64,000 bases of DNA from positions 72,151 through 136,150 of the forward strand of contig NZ_MPNT01000016.1 in NCBI RefSeq assembly GCF_001907675.1, in the 5' to 3' direction. The stretch comes from Mycobacterium paraffinicum. GTDB taxonomy: Bacteria; Actinomycetota; Actinomycetes; Mycobacteriales; Mycobacteriaceae. Made by a program: the position numbers and the translations under genes. The notes beneath the pieces were generated by a model that worked only from the letters and a program-made list of their open reading frames with translations, was not told the DNA's origin and made no database searches. Position 1 is the stretch's first letter, and each line of letters starts with the position of its first letter. Positions 1 to 9,222 of the stretch are shown here, piece by piece.

Positions 1-691
1 AGGTCAGATAGCCGAACGGGGCATCCCCGGTGACGAGCGCGCCGAAGATCAGCAGCGAATCCAGGATCGAATGGAACAACCGCAGGCCGGCAAGCAGGAA
101 CGCGGCGGCCACGGCAGCGGCGATCTTGGCGGGCACCGAGTCGGTGCCGTGTTGCATCCGGGTCATCAGCGTGATGATCATGCCGCCGAGGATTGCCAGC
201 ACCATGCTCTGGCTGGACAGCGGCGCGGTGGCGAAGTGGGTGCCGGACTCGATGGTCTGCGCGTGCAGCTCGGGGAAGCCGGTCATGATCAGCCACATGA
301 TCACCCAGCCGCCGACCAGGTTCGCGAACATGGTGCCGCCCCACAGCTTGGCCAGCTGGCGCAGGTTGGCGCGCTTGGCGGCCACGGTCACGACGGGAAT
401 GATGAAGCCCTCGGTGAACAGCTCGCTGCGGCCGAGCAGCAGGGCCAGGAATCCAATCGAGAACGCCAGCCCGGCCAGCAGCGGTCGGTGGGTGGCGTCC
501 AGCACGGACAGGTAGGCCAGCACCCCGATCCCCACCTCGGTGCCGCCGAAGAAGCCGGTCACCAGCACGCCGCGCCAGGTGCGGTGCAAGCGCTGGGTGC
601 CCTCGCTCAGCATCCTGCCGAACGCGTCCTCGAGCTCGTCTTCGATCGGACTGTCGGTCTGCCCGAGCTGGCGCTGGGTGGTGTCACTCAT
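1..691 (-). CDS. Formate/nitrite transporter (FNT) family protein, C-terminus cut by window edge
   Basis: Translation from the ATG at 691 gives about 230 visible residues and runs off the left edge. The charged N-terminus is followed by RLHRTWRGVLVTGFFGGTEV and alternating hydrophobic segments, including TEGFIIPVVTV and LWGGTMFANLVGG, which fit the FNT channel fold of FocA, NirC and YfdC. The likely role is inner-membrane passage of a small monovalent anion. The long cytoplasmic N-terminus is more like YfdC than FocA; the transported ion cannot be read from sequence. Confidence 0.75.
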   Translation of the reverse strand, partial: MSDTTQRQLGQTDSPIEDELEDAFGRMLSEGTQRLHRTWRGVLVTGFFGGTEVGIGVLAYLSVLDATHRPLLAGLAFSIGFLALLLGRSELFTEGFIIPVVTVAAKRANLRQLAKLWGGTMFANLVGGWVIMWLIMTGFPELHAQTIESGTHFATAPLSSQSMVLAILGGMIITLMTRMQHGTDSVPAKIAAAVAAAFLLAGLRLFHSILDSLLIFGALVTGDAPFGYLT

Positions 692-767
692 GGTGGATGG
701 CCTGATACCCGTTATTCGCCGGTTGGATCATCCGGTGTGAGGGATCTGACAACACCCGTCCCGGGCA

Positions 768-1733
768 TTACCTGCGGGGTCGCAACACGGGTGTCACCAG
801 CTCGCCGGTGTCGAGGTAACTCTCCAGGTTTCGGATGGCCAGCAGCGCCATCGCCCGGCGGGTCCGGGCGGTGGCGCTCCCGACGTGTGGAAACAGGACC
901 ACATTGTCGAGCTCGAACAGCTCGGTCGGTACATGGGGTTCGTCGGCGAAGACGTCCAGCCCCGCCCCGGCCAGGCCGCCGCCGACCAGCAGCTCCACCA
1001 ACGCGTCCTGGTCGACGACGCTGCCGCGGGCGATGTTGACGAGATAACCCTCGGGGCCCAGCGCCTCGAGGACGGAGCGGTCGACCAGGTGGCGAGCGTG
1101 GGGATCGCCCGTGGTGGCCACGACGAGGACGTCGACCGACTCGGCCAGCTCCAGCGGCGACGGAGCGTAGCGATACGGCGATCCGTCGATGCGATGGCGG
1201 TTGTGATAAGCGATGGCACAGTCGAATCCGAGCAGCCGGGTCGCTATCGCCGAGCCGATACGGCCCAGACCCAAGATGCCCACTTGCAGTCCGCTGACGT
1301 CCCGGGCGTACGGGAACGGACCGCCGCGCACCCATCGGCCCGCCCGAACGTAGCGGTCGGCGGCGCCGAAACGGCGCAGAGTCATCAAGATGAGGCCCAG
1401 CGCGGTGTCGGCCACCGTGTCCGAAAGCACATCGGGCGTGTTGCTGACGCCGATGCCGCGGCGGCGCGCCGCGGGCAGATCGATGAGGTCCACCCCGGCG
1501 CCGTTGTTGACGATCACCTTCAGGTTGGGCAGCGCGGCGATGGTGTCCCCGTCGACACCGGCCGTGCCCGACGTGATCACGATGCGAACGTCGGCCGCGT
1601 GCGCGGCGAAGAAGTGGGCGCGCCCCGGACCGTCGGGGAGCCTGGGGATCTCGTACCGCGCGGTCAGCTCGGCTTCGAAAGTCCGCTCGAAGCGACCGAT
1701 CCGCAGCGCGTTTCCAATCTTTTTTGTCGTCAC
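768..1733 (-). CDS. D-isomer-specific 2-hydroxyacid dehydrogenase
   Basis: A 321-residue NAD(P)-dependent 2-hydroxyacid dehydrogenase, expected to reduce a 2-oxoacid such as glyoxylate or hydroxypyruvate. The nucleotide-binding GLGRIG lies at about residues 155-160. The catalytic set is Arg236 (NIARGS), Glu265 (DVFADEP) and His283 (FPHVGSA). I start at the GTG at 1733, because family members begin close to the KKIGNALRIGRF segment; the frame stays open to 1934 but that extension has no family resemblance. It is divergent from the luciferase-like gene, with about 200 bp between them. Substrate unknown. Confidence 0.85.
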   Translation of the reverse strand: MTTKKIGNALRIGRFERTFEAELTARYEIPRLPDGPGRAHFFAAHAADVRIVITSGTAGVDGDTIAALPNLKVIVNNGAGVDLIDLPAARRRGIGVSNTPDVLSDTVADTALGLILMTLRRFGAADRYVRAGRWVRGGPFPYARDVSGLQVGILGLGRIGSAIATRLLGFDCAIAYHNRHRIDGSPYRYAPSPLELAESVDVLVVATTGDPHARHLVDRSVLEALGPEGYLVNIARGSVVDQDALVELLVGGGLAGAGLDVFADEPHVPTELFELDNVVLFPHVGSATARTRRAMALLAIRNLESYLDTGELVTPVLRPRR

Positions 1734-1933
1734 ACGTCCATCATCGAGCGTCGGTGAAATATTCGGGGGGCGGCCGTCGTTGTGACCCCCGACGGTGTCG
1801 GGCATTCCCCCGGGTACCACTTTGAGAACCGTCGCTTCGAGCGACCACTTGCCGAGAGGCGCGAAGACGGCACCGTCCCAAACTTTCTCCAGTGCGCGGG
1901 AAGCAATCACCTTGCGGCTTGGTTGCACCGCCA

Positions 1934-2791
1934 ATGCGCATCGGAGTGGTGTTCCCGCAAACCGAACTTGGCGCCGACGCGGCGGTCGTCCGTGCGTACG
2001 GGGAGGGCGTGCAGGGGCTGGGATTCAGCCACATCCTGGCCTACGACCACGTCGTGGGCGCCGACCCCCGGGTGCACCACGGTTGGGACGGCCCATACGA
2101 CATCGACTCGACGTTTCATGAGCCGTTCGTCATGTTCGGCTACCTGGCCGCGATCACCTCGCTCGAGCTTGTCAGCGGCGTCATCATCTTGCCGCAGCGG
2201 CAGACGGCGTTGGTGGCCAAGCAGGCTGCCGAGGTAGATTTGCTGACCGGCGGACGCTTCCGGCTCGGTGTTGGATTGGGCTGGAACGCGGTCGAATACG
2301 AGGCGCTGGGCGAGCGCTTCACCAATCGCGGCAAGCGCTCCGAGGAGCAGATCGACCTGTTGCGCCGGCTGTGGACGGAACGGTCGGTCACCTTCGACGG
2401 CAAGTACCACAGCGTGACCGCGGCGGGGCTGGCCCCGTTGCCCATCCAACGCCCGATCCCCGTGTGGATCGGCGCCGCCTCCGACCGCGGATTGGAGCGC
2501 GCGGGGCGCCTCGCGGACGGCTGGTTCCCGATGACCGCCCCGGGGCCCGGTTTGGACCACGCCCGCGAGCAGGTCCAGCGTGCGGCCGCTGCCGCCGGCC
2601 GTGCGGCGGACAGCCTCGGCATGGAGGGCCGGGTCCGCTGGACAGGCGACCGCGACCGGACCGCCCGCGAGATAGCGGCCTGGCGCGACGCCGGAGCCAC
2701 CCACGTGTCGGTCAACACGATGAACGCGGGGCTGGAGACCGTCGACGACCACCTCGCCGTGCTGGGGCGGGTCGCCGCAGACCTGAAGTAA
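1934..2791 (+). CDS. LLM-class F420-dependent oxidoreductase
   Basis: A 285-residue luciferase-like monooxygenase-fold protein beginning MRIGVVFPQTELG. Family landmarks are YDHVVGAD near the N-terminus, the LVSGVIILPQRQTALVAKQA strand-helix, the GRFRLGVGLGWNAVEYEALG turn and WIGAASDRGLERAGRLADGW. Mycobacterial members of this type usually use F420H2 rather than FMN; that is family knowledge, not visible here. The ATG at 1934 is preferred over the in-frame start at 1892. It converges on the SulP gene. Confidence 0.85.
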   Translation: MRIGVVFPQTELGADAAVVRAYGEGVQGLGFSHILAYDHVVGADPRVHHGWDGPYDIDSTFHEPFVMFGYLAAITSLELVSGVIILPQRQTALVAKQAAEVDLLTGGRFRLGVGLGWNAVEYEALGERFTNRGKRSEEQIDLLRRLWTERSVTFDGKYHSVTAAGLAPLPIQRPIPVWIGAASDRGLERAGRLADGWFPMTAPGPGLDHAREQVQRAAAAAGRAADSLGMEGRVRWTGDRDRTAREIAAWRDAGATHVSVNTMNAGLETVDDHLAVLGRVAADLK

Positions 2792-2816
2792 CGGCGCCTC
2801 AAACCGCTGTGCGGGG

Positions 2817-4397
2817 CTAGCCGGCGTCCGCCTCGACCAAGCTGAGGTGGACAGCGCGGCGCTCGGATTTCGATGACCTATTCTCGCGCCCGTACGGTTC
2901 CAGCCGTCGGTGATGCACTCTCACGTCTCCCTCTGTCGCGCAGTGCCGGCGCTGCCAGTCGCTGATCGCTTGGTGCGCGGCATGATCGAGGTAGTTGGCC
3001 ATCAGGTGAATGGTGACCGTGGTGCGCTCGGGGATGGTGGCGAGGACCCCCGTCAGGCGAGGCAACGCCAGGAAGGTGCATGCCCCTTCGATGATGAGAT
3101 GCCATTCATCGCCAACGGGCTTGGCTTCCACCCTGGCCCGGACTACCCGCCAGCCCGTCACGACGACCGCTACGGCAAGTCCGATCAGCACGCCGTGCAG
3201 CAGATTGAGAAATACAACGGAGGCTATCGTCACCAGATAGACGGCGAGATCGCCGTTGCGCAGGGCGGTCTCGATGTGTGCGGGCTTCAGCAGCTCGATG
3301 CCGATGACGATGAGCAAGCCGGCGAGCGCCGCGGTCGGGATCTGTTCGACCAAACCCGCGAAGGGCACGGCGAACACCATGATCCAGACCCCGTGCATGA
3401 TCGTCGATGCCCGGGTCTTGGCCCCCGCGTTGACATTGGCCGCGCTGCGCACGATGACACCGGCGATGGGAAGCCCGCCGATCGCGCCCGACGCCATGTT
3501 CGCCGCGCCCTGCCCGATCAGCTCACGGTTGAAGTCGGTCCGCGCCCCGGTGTGCATCCGGTCGATCGCGACCGCCGTCAGCAGGCTTTGCACGCTGGTG
3601 ATCAAAGTGACCGTGATCACCGCGATGACAACGGCCCCCCAGTTCCCATCCGGGAGCTTGGGCAGCTGCAGCGCCTCCAGCACCGAGCCCTCCAGGCGGA
3701 TACGGGACACGTTGAACGGCAACAGGACCGAGATGACCGTGACCCCGACGATGGCGACCAGCGGACCAGGAATTTTGGCCACCCGAGCCGGCGCCCAGCG
3801 CCACGCGACCAGAATGGCGATGACGAGCAGGCCCAGCACGAGCCCGGGCCGGTGCGCGCCGACAATCTGCGCGGGCAGTCCGACGACGTTCGCCCACGCC
3901 GAGCTGTCCGATTCGCCGCCCAGCAATACGTGCACCTGCTGCAAGGCGATGGTGACCCCGATGCCGGCCAGCATGGCGTGTACCACAACCGGCGAAATCG
4001 CCAAGGCGGCCCGCGCGATCCGGCTGATACCCAGGACAACCTGCAGCGCTCCGGCAATGACGGTGATCAAACACGTTACGGCCCAGCCGAACTGGGATAC
4101 CAGATCAGCAACGATCACCGTGAGCCCGGCCGCCGGTCCGCTGACCTGCAACGGTGACCCGCCGAGGCATCCGGCGACGATTCCCCCGACGATCGCCGCG
4201 ATCAAGCCGGAGAGTACCGGGGCGTCGGAGGCGAGGGCGATTCCCAACGACAACGGAAGCGCCACCAGGAATACCACTAATGACGCCGGGAAATCGTACT
4301 GGATGGCCGCGCGAAACCGGCCGCCGCGAGTGCCCACCTCGGCATCGTGTTCCCCCAGCTGCTCGACGCGTTGCACGGGCCCTCCCGGGTTGCGCAT
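2817..4397 (-). CDS. SulP family inorganic anion transporter
   Basis: About 526 residues with a SulP membrane core: FPASLVVFLVALPLSLGIAL, the signature GSPLQVSGPAAGLTVIVADL, ALAISPVVVHAMLAGIG and a second half ending ALAGLLIVIGIELLKPAHI. A short soluble tail carries a STAS-like stretch (TVTIHLMANYLDHAAHQAIS). From memory it resembles the membrane part of Rv3273 but ends where that protein continues into a carbonic anhydrase domain. Substrate could be sulfate or bicarbonate. An upstream in-frame GTG at 4460 would add 21 residues. Confidence 0.85.
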   Translation of the reverse strand: MRNPGGPVQRVEQLGEHDAEVGTRGGRFRAAIQYDFPASLVVFLVALPLSLGIALASDAPVLSGLIAAIVGGIVAGCLGGSPLQVSGPAAGLTVIVADLVSQFGWAVTCLITVIAGALQVVLGISRIARAALAISPVVVHAMLAGIGVTIALQQVHVLLGGESDSSAWANVVGLPAQIVGAHRPGLVLGLLVIAILVAWRWAPARVAKIPGPLVAIVGVTVISVLLPFNVSRIRLEGSVLEALQLPKLPDGNWGAVVIAVITVTLITSVQSLLTAVAIDRMHTGARTDFNRELIGQGAANMASGAIGGLPIAGVIVRSAANVNAGAKTRASTIMHGVWIMVFAVPFAGLVEQIPTAALAGLLIVIGIELLKPAHIETALRNGDLAVYLVTIASVVFLNLLHGVLIGLAVAVVVTGWRVVRARVEAKPVGDEWHLIIEGACTFLALPRLTGVLATIPERTTVTIHLMANYLDHAAHQAISDWQRRHCATEGDVRVHHRRLEPYGRENRSSKSERRAVHLSLVEADAG

Positions 4398-4666
4398 AAG
4401 GGCACGTTCGGACTTCCACCCGTAACGCGCCGAATTGTGCAATGTAAAACCCTGCAGCACAGGCGATCACATTCGCCGGGAACATCATTGTTCTGCTTCG
4501 CTTGCTATGGCTTATGCGTACCGAAGGTATGGGGCGGCCACGCAGGTCGCAACCCGACGGGCTGGGCGCATATCGAATGCAAATCTTTTGCGGCGCATAT
4601 TCGTCGGGGCCGCATGAATGGTCGGCGCCGGGCGGTGCGTGCGAAAATGACTGGGCGGTGGACCTT

Positions 4667-5089
4667 TTACTCCAGGACGAAGACCGGTATCTGCCTCGTG
4701 GTCTTCGTCTGGTATTCGGCATAGGGCGGATACGCTTCGACCGCCCGCTGCCACCATTGTTCGCGTTCAACACCCTCGAGCTCGCGCGCCCTCAGCGTGA
4801 CGACCCTAGCGCCGTCCTGCAGCGTCACCTCGGGGTTGGCCTGCAGGTTGAAGTACCAGAGCGGATGCTCGGGTGCGCCGCCCTTCGATGCGACTATGGC
4901 GTAACGGCCGTCGTTTTCGACGCGCATCAGCGGCACATACCGCTTCTTTCCGGATTTCGCTCCGGTCACGGTCAGCAGGACGACGGGCCGATCGAAGATC
5001 TCGACCCCGTCGGTGGTGCCTTGTTTGAGGATTTGCTCGGTCTGCTCGCGCACCCAGTCCCGCGGGCTCAGTTCGATGTCGTCGGCCAT
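4667..5089 (-). CDS. Ddn-like deazaflavin-dependent nitroreductase family protein
   Basis: A 140-residue single-domain split-barrel protein. The order VLLTVTGAKSGKKRYVPLMR, then YAIVASKGGAPEHPLWYFNL, then NPEVTLQDG is the standard F420-binding pattern of the Ddn/FDOR-A family, with WWQRAVEAYPPYAEYQTKT near the end. These proteins reduce quinones or nitro compounds with F420H2 at the membrane. I use the ATG at 5089 (MADDIELSPRDW) rather than the one five codons upstream. Confidence 0.85.
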   Translation of the reverse strand: MADDIELSPRDWVREQTEQILKQGTTDGVEIFDRPVVLLTVTGAKSGKKRYVPLMRVENDGRYAIVASKGGAPEHPLWYFNLQANPEVTLQDGARVVTLRARELEGVEREQWWQRAVEAYPPYAEYQTKTTRQIPVFVLE

Positions 5090-5306
5090 ACCCGATCTCA
5101 CCATGTCGTTGCGCGTTAGTCATCCCTCGCCCTCGGGCGCGTCCACCGGGCGCGTCGCTCACCTGGTCCAACTGAGGCCAGTGAGGAGCCCGGTGGTGGC
5201 CCGCACCGAGAACGACACCTGGGGTCTGGCCTCCAGCTCGGAGCCACCGCAGCGGCGGTCGCCGTTCTCGACTGACCTGAGACTAGGAATATCAGCCCCA
5301 TTGACA

Positions 5307-6025
<719 letters not shown>

Positions 6026-6109
6026 CCGGACTCAGGGCCGGCCAGGTTTCGATGCCTGGCATTCGGGAGATCCTGACTGGAGCATCGCAGACGGTCAGAG
6101 GAGATCCAC

Positions 6110-6277
6110 GTGGACCAGCAGGAAAGTTCCCACCGGCCACCCGCGCCCGAGGACGCCCGGCAGGCGACCGACGAACAGCGCAAGTTCCAGGAGCAATTGG
6201 AACAACAGGACGACGACCCGGACGCGCCGGGGCTGCACCAGTCCCGGCGTGACCTCCCCGACGAGAGCACGCGCTAG
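6110..6277 (+). CDS. Small acidic, glutamine-rich hypothetical protein
   Basis: A 55-codon frame starting at GTG 6110, with GAGGAG 7 bases upstream as a good ribosome binding site. The product is very hydrophilic, with runs such as EQRKFQEQLEQQDDDPD and no hydrophobic core, signal peptide or cysteine, so it may be disordered. It lies downstream of the methyltransferase gene in the same direction. Function unknown. Confidence 0.5.
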   Translation: MDQQESSHRPPAPEDARQATDEQRKFQEQLEQQDDDPDAPGLHQSRRDLPDESTR

Positions 6278-6400
6278 CCGGACGGCATTGAAAGCGGTTG
6301 CGCGCCCACAGGACTGGCCTGACGTCCATCATCGGTACTTAGCCGACGGTGATCGCGTCTAACTGGATCTGTCGGCGGCGGCCGCGCGGCCGGCCGATCA

Positions 6401-7366
6401 CTACCCGCACGAGACCTGAGTCCGCTGATCAACCGCGGCCGGCGCCATCGGGTCCGGCACGTACCCCGCGTTGTCGGTCGGCGCATGGCGCGCCCTGGCT
6501 CCCCGGCTGCTCAGCCAGCAGGCCAAGCCGCCCAGAACCAGGCCGACCCCGACACCCACGTCGGGACGCTGGCCCAGTATGAGCCAGGACAGCAGCCCCG
6601 CGACCGCGGGAATGACGGCGAACAGCATCGCCACCGCCGCCGCGCCGTGGGTGTTGATGGCGCGCACATAAAGACTCACCGCGAGGGTCGCGTTCAACAG
6701 CACCATGCCGCCGATCGCGATCGCCGCCTGCCGGACGTCATGCACGGTGAACGGCGTCAGCACCGCGAGCGCCGCCGCGGGAATCAGCGCGACCGCATTC
6801 TGCATCGCGCTCATCGTGCGGAAGTCGACGCCCGTGCAGAAGCGCTGTTGGTAAACGCCGCCGGCCGAAAGCCCAAGCAGGGCAACACCAAGCAACACGA
6901 TGACGGGGTCCAGGCCGTGGGTGCTCGTCAGCCTTCTGGCACACGCCGCGAGCACCGCGACGACACCGAGGGCGAGCGCGGCTACCCGTTGCCGGCCGAG
7001 CGGCTCCCCCAGGAAAACCGCGGCCAGGATGGCCGTGGCGACCGGGTTCATCGCGATCACCACCGCACACAGCACCGCCGGTGACCCGAGCTGAAAGGCC
7101 TCGTAACAGCAGCAGAATTGCACGGCTTGGATCAGCAGGCCTGCCACCACGACGTGGCCGAACTGCGCTCCCCGCGGCCAGGGCGCCTTGGCGAGCGCCG
7201 CCCAAACGGCCAAAATGGTTGCGGCCAAACCAAATCGCAACACCAGCGCGGCCATCGGCGCGATGGAGGTCACCGCGAGCACCCCGATGGGGTAACCGAG
7301 CGCGTAGAAGAACGTCACCGCCGACGCGGTGGTCAGCGGCATGCGCGGCAGGTCCATGCGACCCAT
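6401..7366 (-). CDS. EamA/DMT family permease
   Basis: 321 residues with ten hydrophobic segments and two EamA repeats. The first ends in SPAVLCAVVIAMNPVATAILAAVFLGEPLG, quoted here by its PVATAILAAVFLGEPLG core, and the second in AVIPAVAGLLSWLILGQRPD; both carry the proline-glycine turn typical of drug/metabolite transporters. It is transcribed divergently from a LysR regulator, a common pairing for metabolite exporters, so that regulator probably controls it. Substrate unknown. Confidence 0.85.
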   Translation of the reverse strand: MGRMDLPRMPLTTASAVTFFYALGYPIGVLAVTSIAPMAALVLRFGLAATILAVWAALAKAPWPRGAQFGHVVVAGLLIQAVQFCCCYEAFQLGSPAVLCAVVIAMNPVATAILAAVFLGEPLGRQRVAALALGVVAVLAACARRLTSTHGLDPVIVLLGVALLGLSAGGVYQQRFCTGVDFRTMSAMQNAVALIPAAALAVLTPFTVHDVRQAAIAIGGMVLLNATLAVSLYVRAINTHGAAAVAMLFAVIPAVAGLLSWLILGQRPDVGVGVGLVLGGLACWLSSRGARARHAPTDNAGYVPDPMAPAAVDQRTQVSCG

Positions 7367-7400
7367 GCTCGTTTAGACCGCCGCCCACAGTCCAACGAAT

Positions 7401-7439
7401 ATTGCTGATCGGCAATGATCGCGTTACCTTATCGGTAAT
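7401..7439. promoter_or_regulatory. Two tandem LysR-type operator sites
   Basis: Two dyads occupy the divergent permease/LysR promoter region. ATTGC at 7401-7405 pairs with GCAAT at 7412-7416, and TTACC at 7424-7428 pairs with GGTAA at 7434-7438. Their right halves, ATCGGCAAT and ATCGGTAAT, differ by one base and are spaced 23 bp apart, about two helical turns. The first fits the T-N11-A rule of LysR boxes. Confidence 0.6.
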
Positions 7440-7513
7440 CCAGTGGCGGAGCGGAAATTGGCCCTCCCAGCATGGCAATTGATTAGGTTCGCTGATCAGA
7501 CTATGGTGCGGTC

Positions 7514-8365
7514 ATGGCCCAGGTGCTGGACATAGCGCCGTTGCGCAGCCTCGTCGCGGTCGCCGACTGTGGCGGGTTTCACCGCGCCGCTGCCGCGCTG
7601 CACCTGAGTCAGTCCGCGGTCAGCCAGCATCTGCGCCGAGTCGAGGCCGTCGTCGGCGAGCCGCTGATCCAGCGCTCCGGCCGCGGCATCGTGTTCACCG
7701 AAACCGGACTCAAGGCCCTGCGGCATGCCCGGACGATCCTGGCCGCGCACGACAGGGCGCTCGACGATCTGGGCGCCACGGAGCCCAAACTCCTGACGAT
7801 CGGCGCCACCGAGCACGGCGCGGACGTGATGCTGGCCGGACTGACGGGCATCCTGCGGGACCGGCTTCCCGACCGGCGGATGCGCTTCCGGCTCGACCGC
7901 AACGTGTCGCTCGCCGACTCCATCGAACGTGGGCTGGTCGACCTGGCGATCATGCTGGACGGGGCGGGCCTGGATCGCGCCAATGCATCCGGAGTCGTTC
8001 GGCTGCAGTGGATTTCGGCGCGGACTTTGTCGCTGCTTCCGCGGGACCCGCTGCCACTGGTGGTCTTCTCTGAACCGTGCACCTTGCGCGAGCCGGCCTT
8101 CGCGATCCTCGAAAACCACGGCGTCGCCTATGAGATCGCCGCCGAGTGCGGGGACCTGTCCGGCCTGTACGCGGCGGTGCGGTCCGGACTCGGAGTGGCG
8201 TTGTTGCCGATGATCGGCAAACTGCCCGACGGCCTGTGTCCGGCCGAGGGCCTGCCGCCGGCCAATAACGCCTCGGTCCTGGTTCGCGGACGCGTCGGAA
8301 TCGACCCGGACCTGCTGGCCACGGTCGATGCCGCGGTGCGTGACGTGCTCGCCGCCGCGGACTGA
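7514..8365 (+). CDS. LysR family transcriptional regulator
   Basis: 283 residues. The N-terminal winged helix-turn-helix reads LRSLVAVADCGGFHRAAAAL, then HLSQSAVSQHLRRVEAVVGE and LIQRSGRGIVFTETG, as in LysR proteins. A periplasmic-binding-like effector domain follows. It is divergent from the EamA permease, and paired dyads lie between the two genes, so it probably represses or activates the permease and itself. The ligand is unknown. Confidence 0.9.
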   Translation: MAQVLDIAPLRSLVAVADCGGFHRAAAALHLSQSAVSQHLRRVEAVVGEPLIQRSGRGIVFTETGLKALRHARTILAAHDRALDDLGATEPKLLTIGATEHGADVMLAGLTGILRDRLPDRRMRFRLDRNVSLADSIERGLVDLAIMLDGAGLDRANASGVVRLQWISARTLSLLPRDPLPLVVFSEPCTLREPAFAILENHGVAYEIAAECGDLSGLYAAVRSGLGVALLPMIGKLPDGLCPAEGLPPANNASVLVRGRVGIDPDLLATVDAAVRDVLAAAD

Positions 8366-8517
8366 TCGTTACCCGGAGTCTTTGCGCCTATTCCGCGAAC
8401 TCCGACGGCCGCGCTGTCTATCATCGGCCGCAAACCATTCCCCGTCGACGAACGACCGATTCCACCAACAGCCTGCCGGCCATCCGAGCCAGCGCCGCGC
8501 GCAGAGGAGTTGTCGAC

Positions 8518-8708
8518 ATGGCCGATGCCGTCGCCCCGCTAGCGGGGAAAGTCGCCTACGCGACCGGGGCCGCCCGCGGCGCGGGCCGCTCCCATTGCGT
8601 CCGGCTGGCCCGCGCGGGCGCCGACATCGTGGCTGGCTTGCCAGCGACGCGTCGTCGTTGGTGACCGCGGCCCAGCTCCCCGCCGACAAGGGCTACCTCA
8701 AGATCTGA
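8518..8708 (+). pseudogene. Short-chain dehydrogenase relic with internal deletion and frameshift
   Basis: From ATG 8518, after a GAGGAG ribosome binding site, the frame reads an SDR N-terminus with the cofactor motif VAYATGAARGAGRSHCVRLA and continues to GADIVA. It then stops matching and terminates at 8664. In the +1-shifted frame the C-terminus appears: LASDASSLVTAAQLPADKGY and a stop at 8706. About 200 central residues, including the catalytic Tyr-Lys, are missing. The ends most resemble the mycofactocin-associated SDR type. Confidence 0.8.
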
Positions 8709-8741
8709 GCCGGCCGGCACTCCGGGGGGTCCCGTCCACGC

Positions 8742-9074
8742 TCATCGACTGAGCACGGGCCTGAGATCGTCGAGACGGTCGAACAGGTGCCAGATGTATT
8801 TCGACGATCCGTTCTCGCGATGGGGATGCAGGTCGGCAAGTTCGGGATCGTTGCAGTAGCCGTCGAAGGCGTCCCGCGATTCCCACTCCACGAGGATCAG
8901 CACCTGACGGGGCTCGATGTCGCCGACGATGGCCTGCTGGAAGCTGCCGAGCGCCACAACACGACCCCCATGCTTGGCCACTTCGGCGGGAGACCGTCGC
9001 GAGTATGCGCGGTACTCGTCGGCGTCGGCCACATCGAAGAGATTGAGGGCATAGACGGTCATGGTCACCGACAT
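8742..9074 (-). CDS. DUF1330-like dimeric alpha/beta-barrel protein
   Basis: 110 residues from the ATG at 9074. MTVYALNLFDVADADEYRAY, then GGRVVALGSFQQAIVGD and ILVEWESRDAFDGYCNDPEL match the small ferredoxin-like (dimeric alpha-beta barrel) DUF1330/EthD type. Such proteins often bind small hydrophobic ligands as dimers. It is divergent from the HadAB-like gene, 148 bp apart. Upstream in-frame codons to 9158 are Arg/Cys-rich and look non-coding. Function unknown. Confidence 0.65.
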   Translation of the reverse strand: MSVTMTVYALNLFDVADADEYRAYSRRSPAEVAKHGGRVVALGSFQQAIVGDIEPRQVLILVEWESRDAFDGYCNDPELADLHPHRENGSSKYIWHLFDRLDDLRPVLSR

Positions 9075-9222
9075 TACGTGGCCGGATGCGCGCCCGCGGG
9101 CCGGCGCCGCTATCCCCACGCAGCAACTCACCGACCGCCCGCGTCGATGGTCGCGCACGTCTGCGCGTTAGGGTGCCTGGGTCGGCCGCAGCGAACCGGT
9201 CGATAGAAATGTTGAGCAATTG

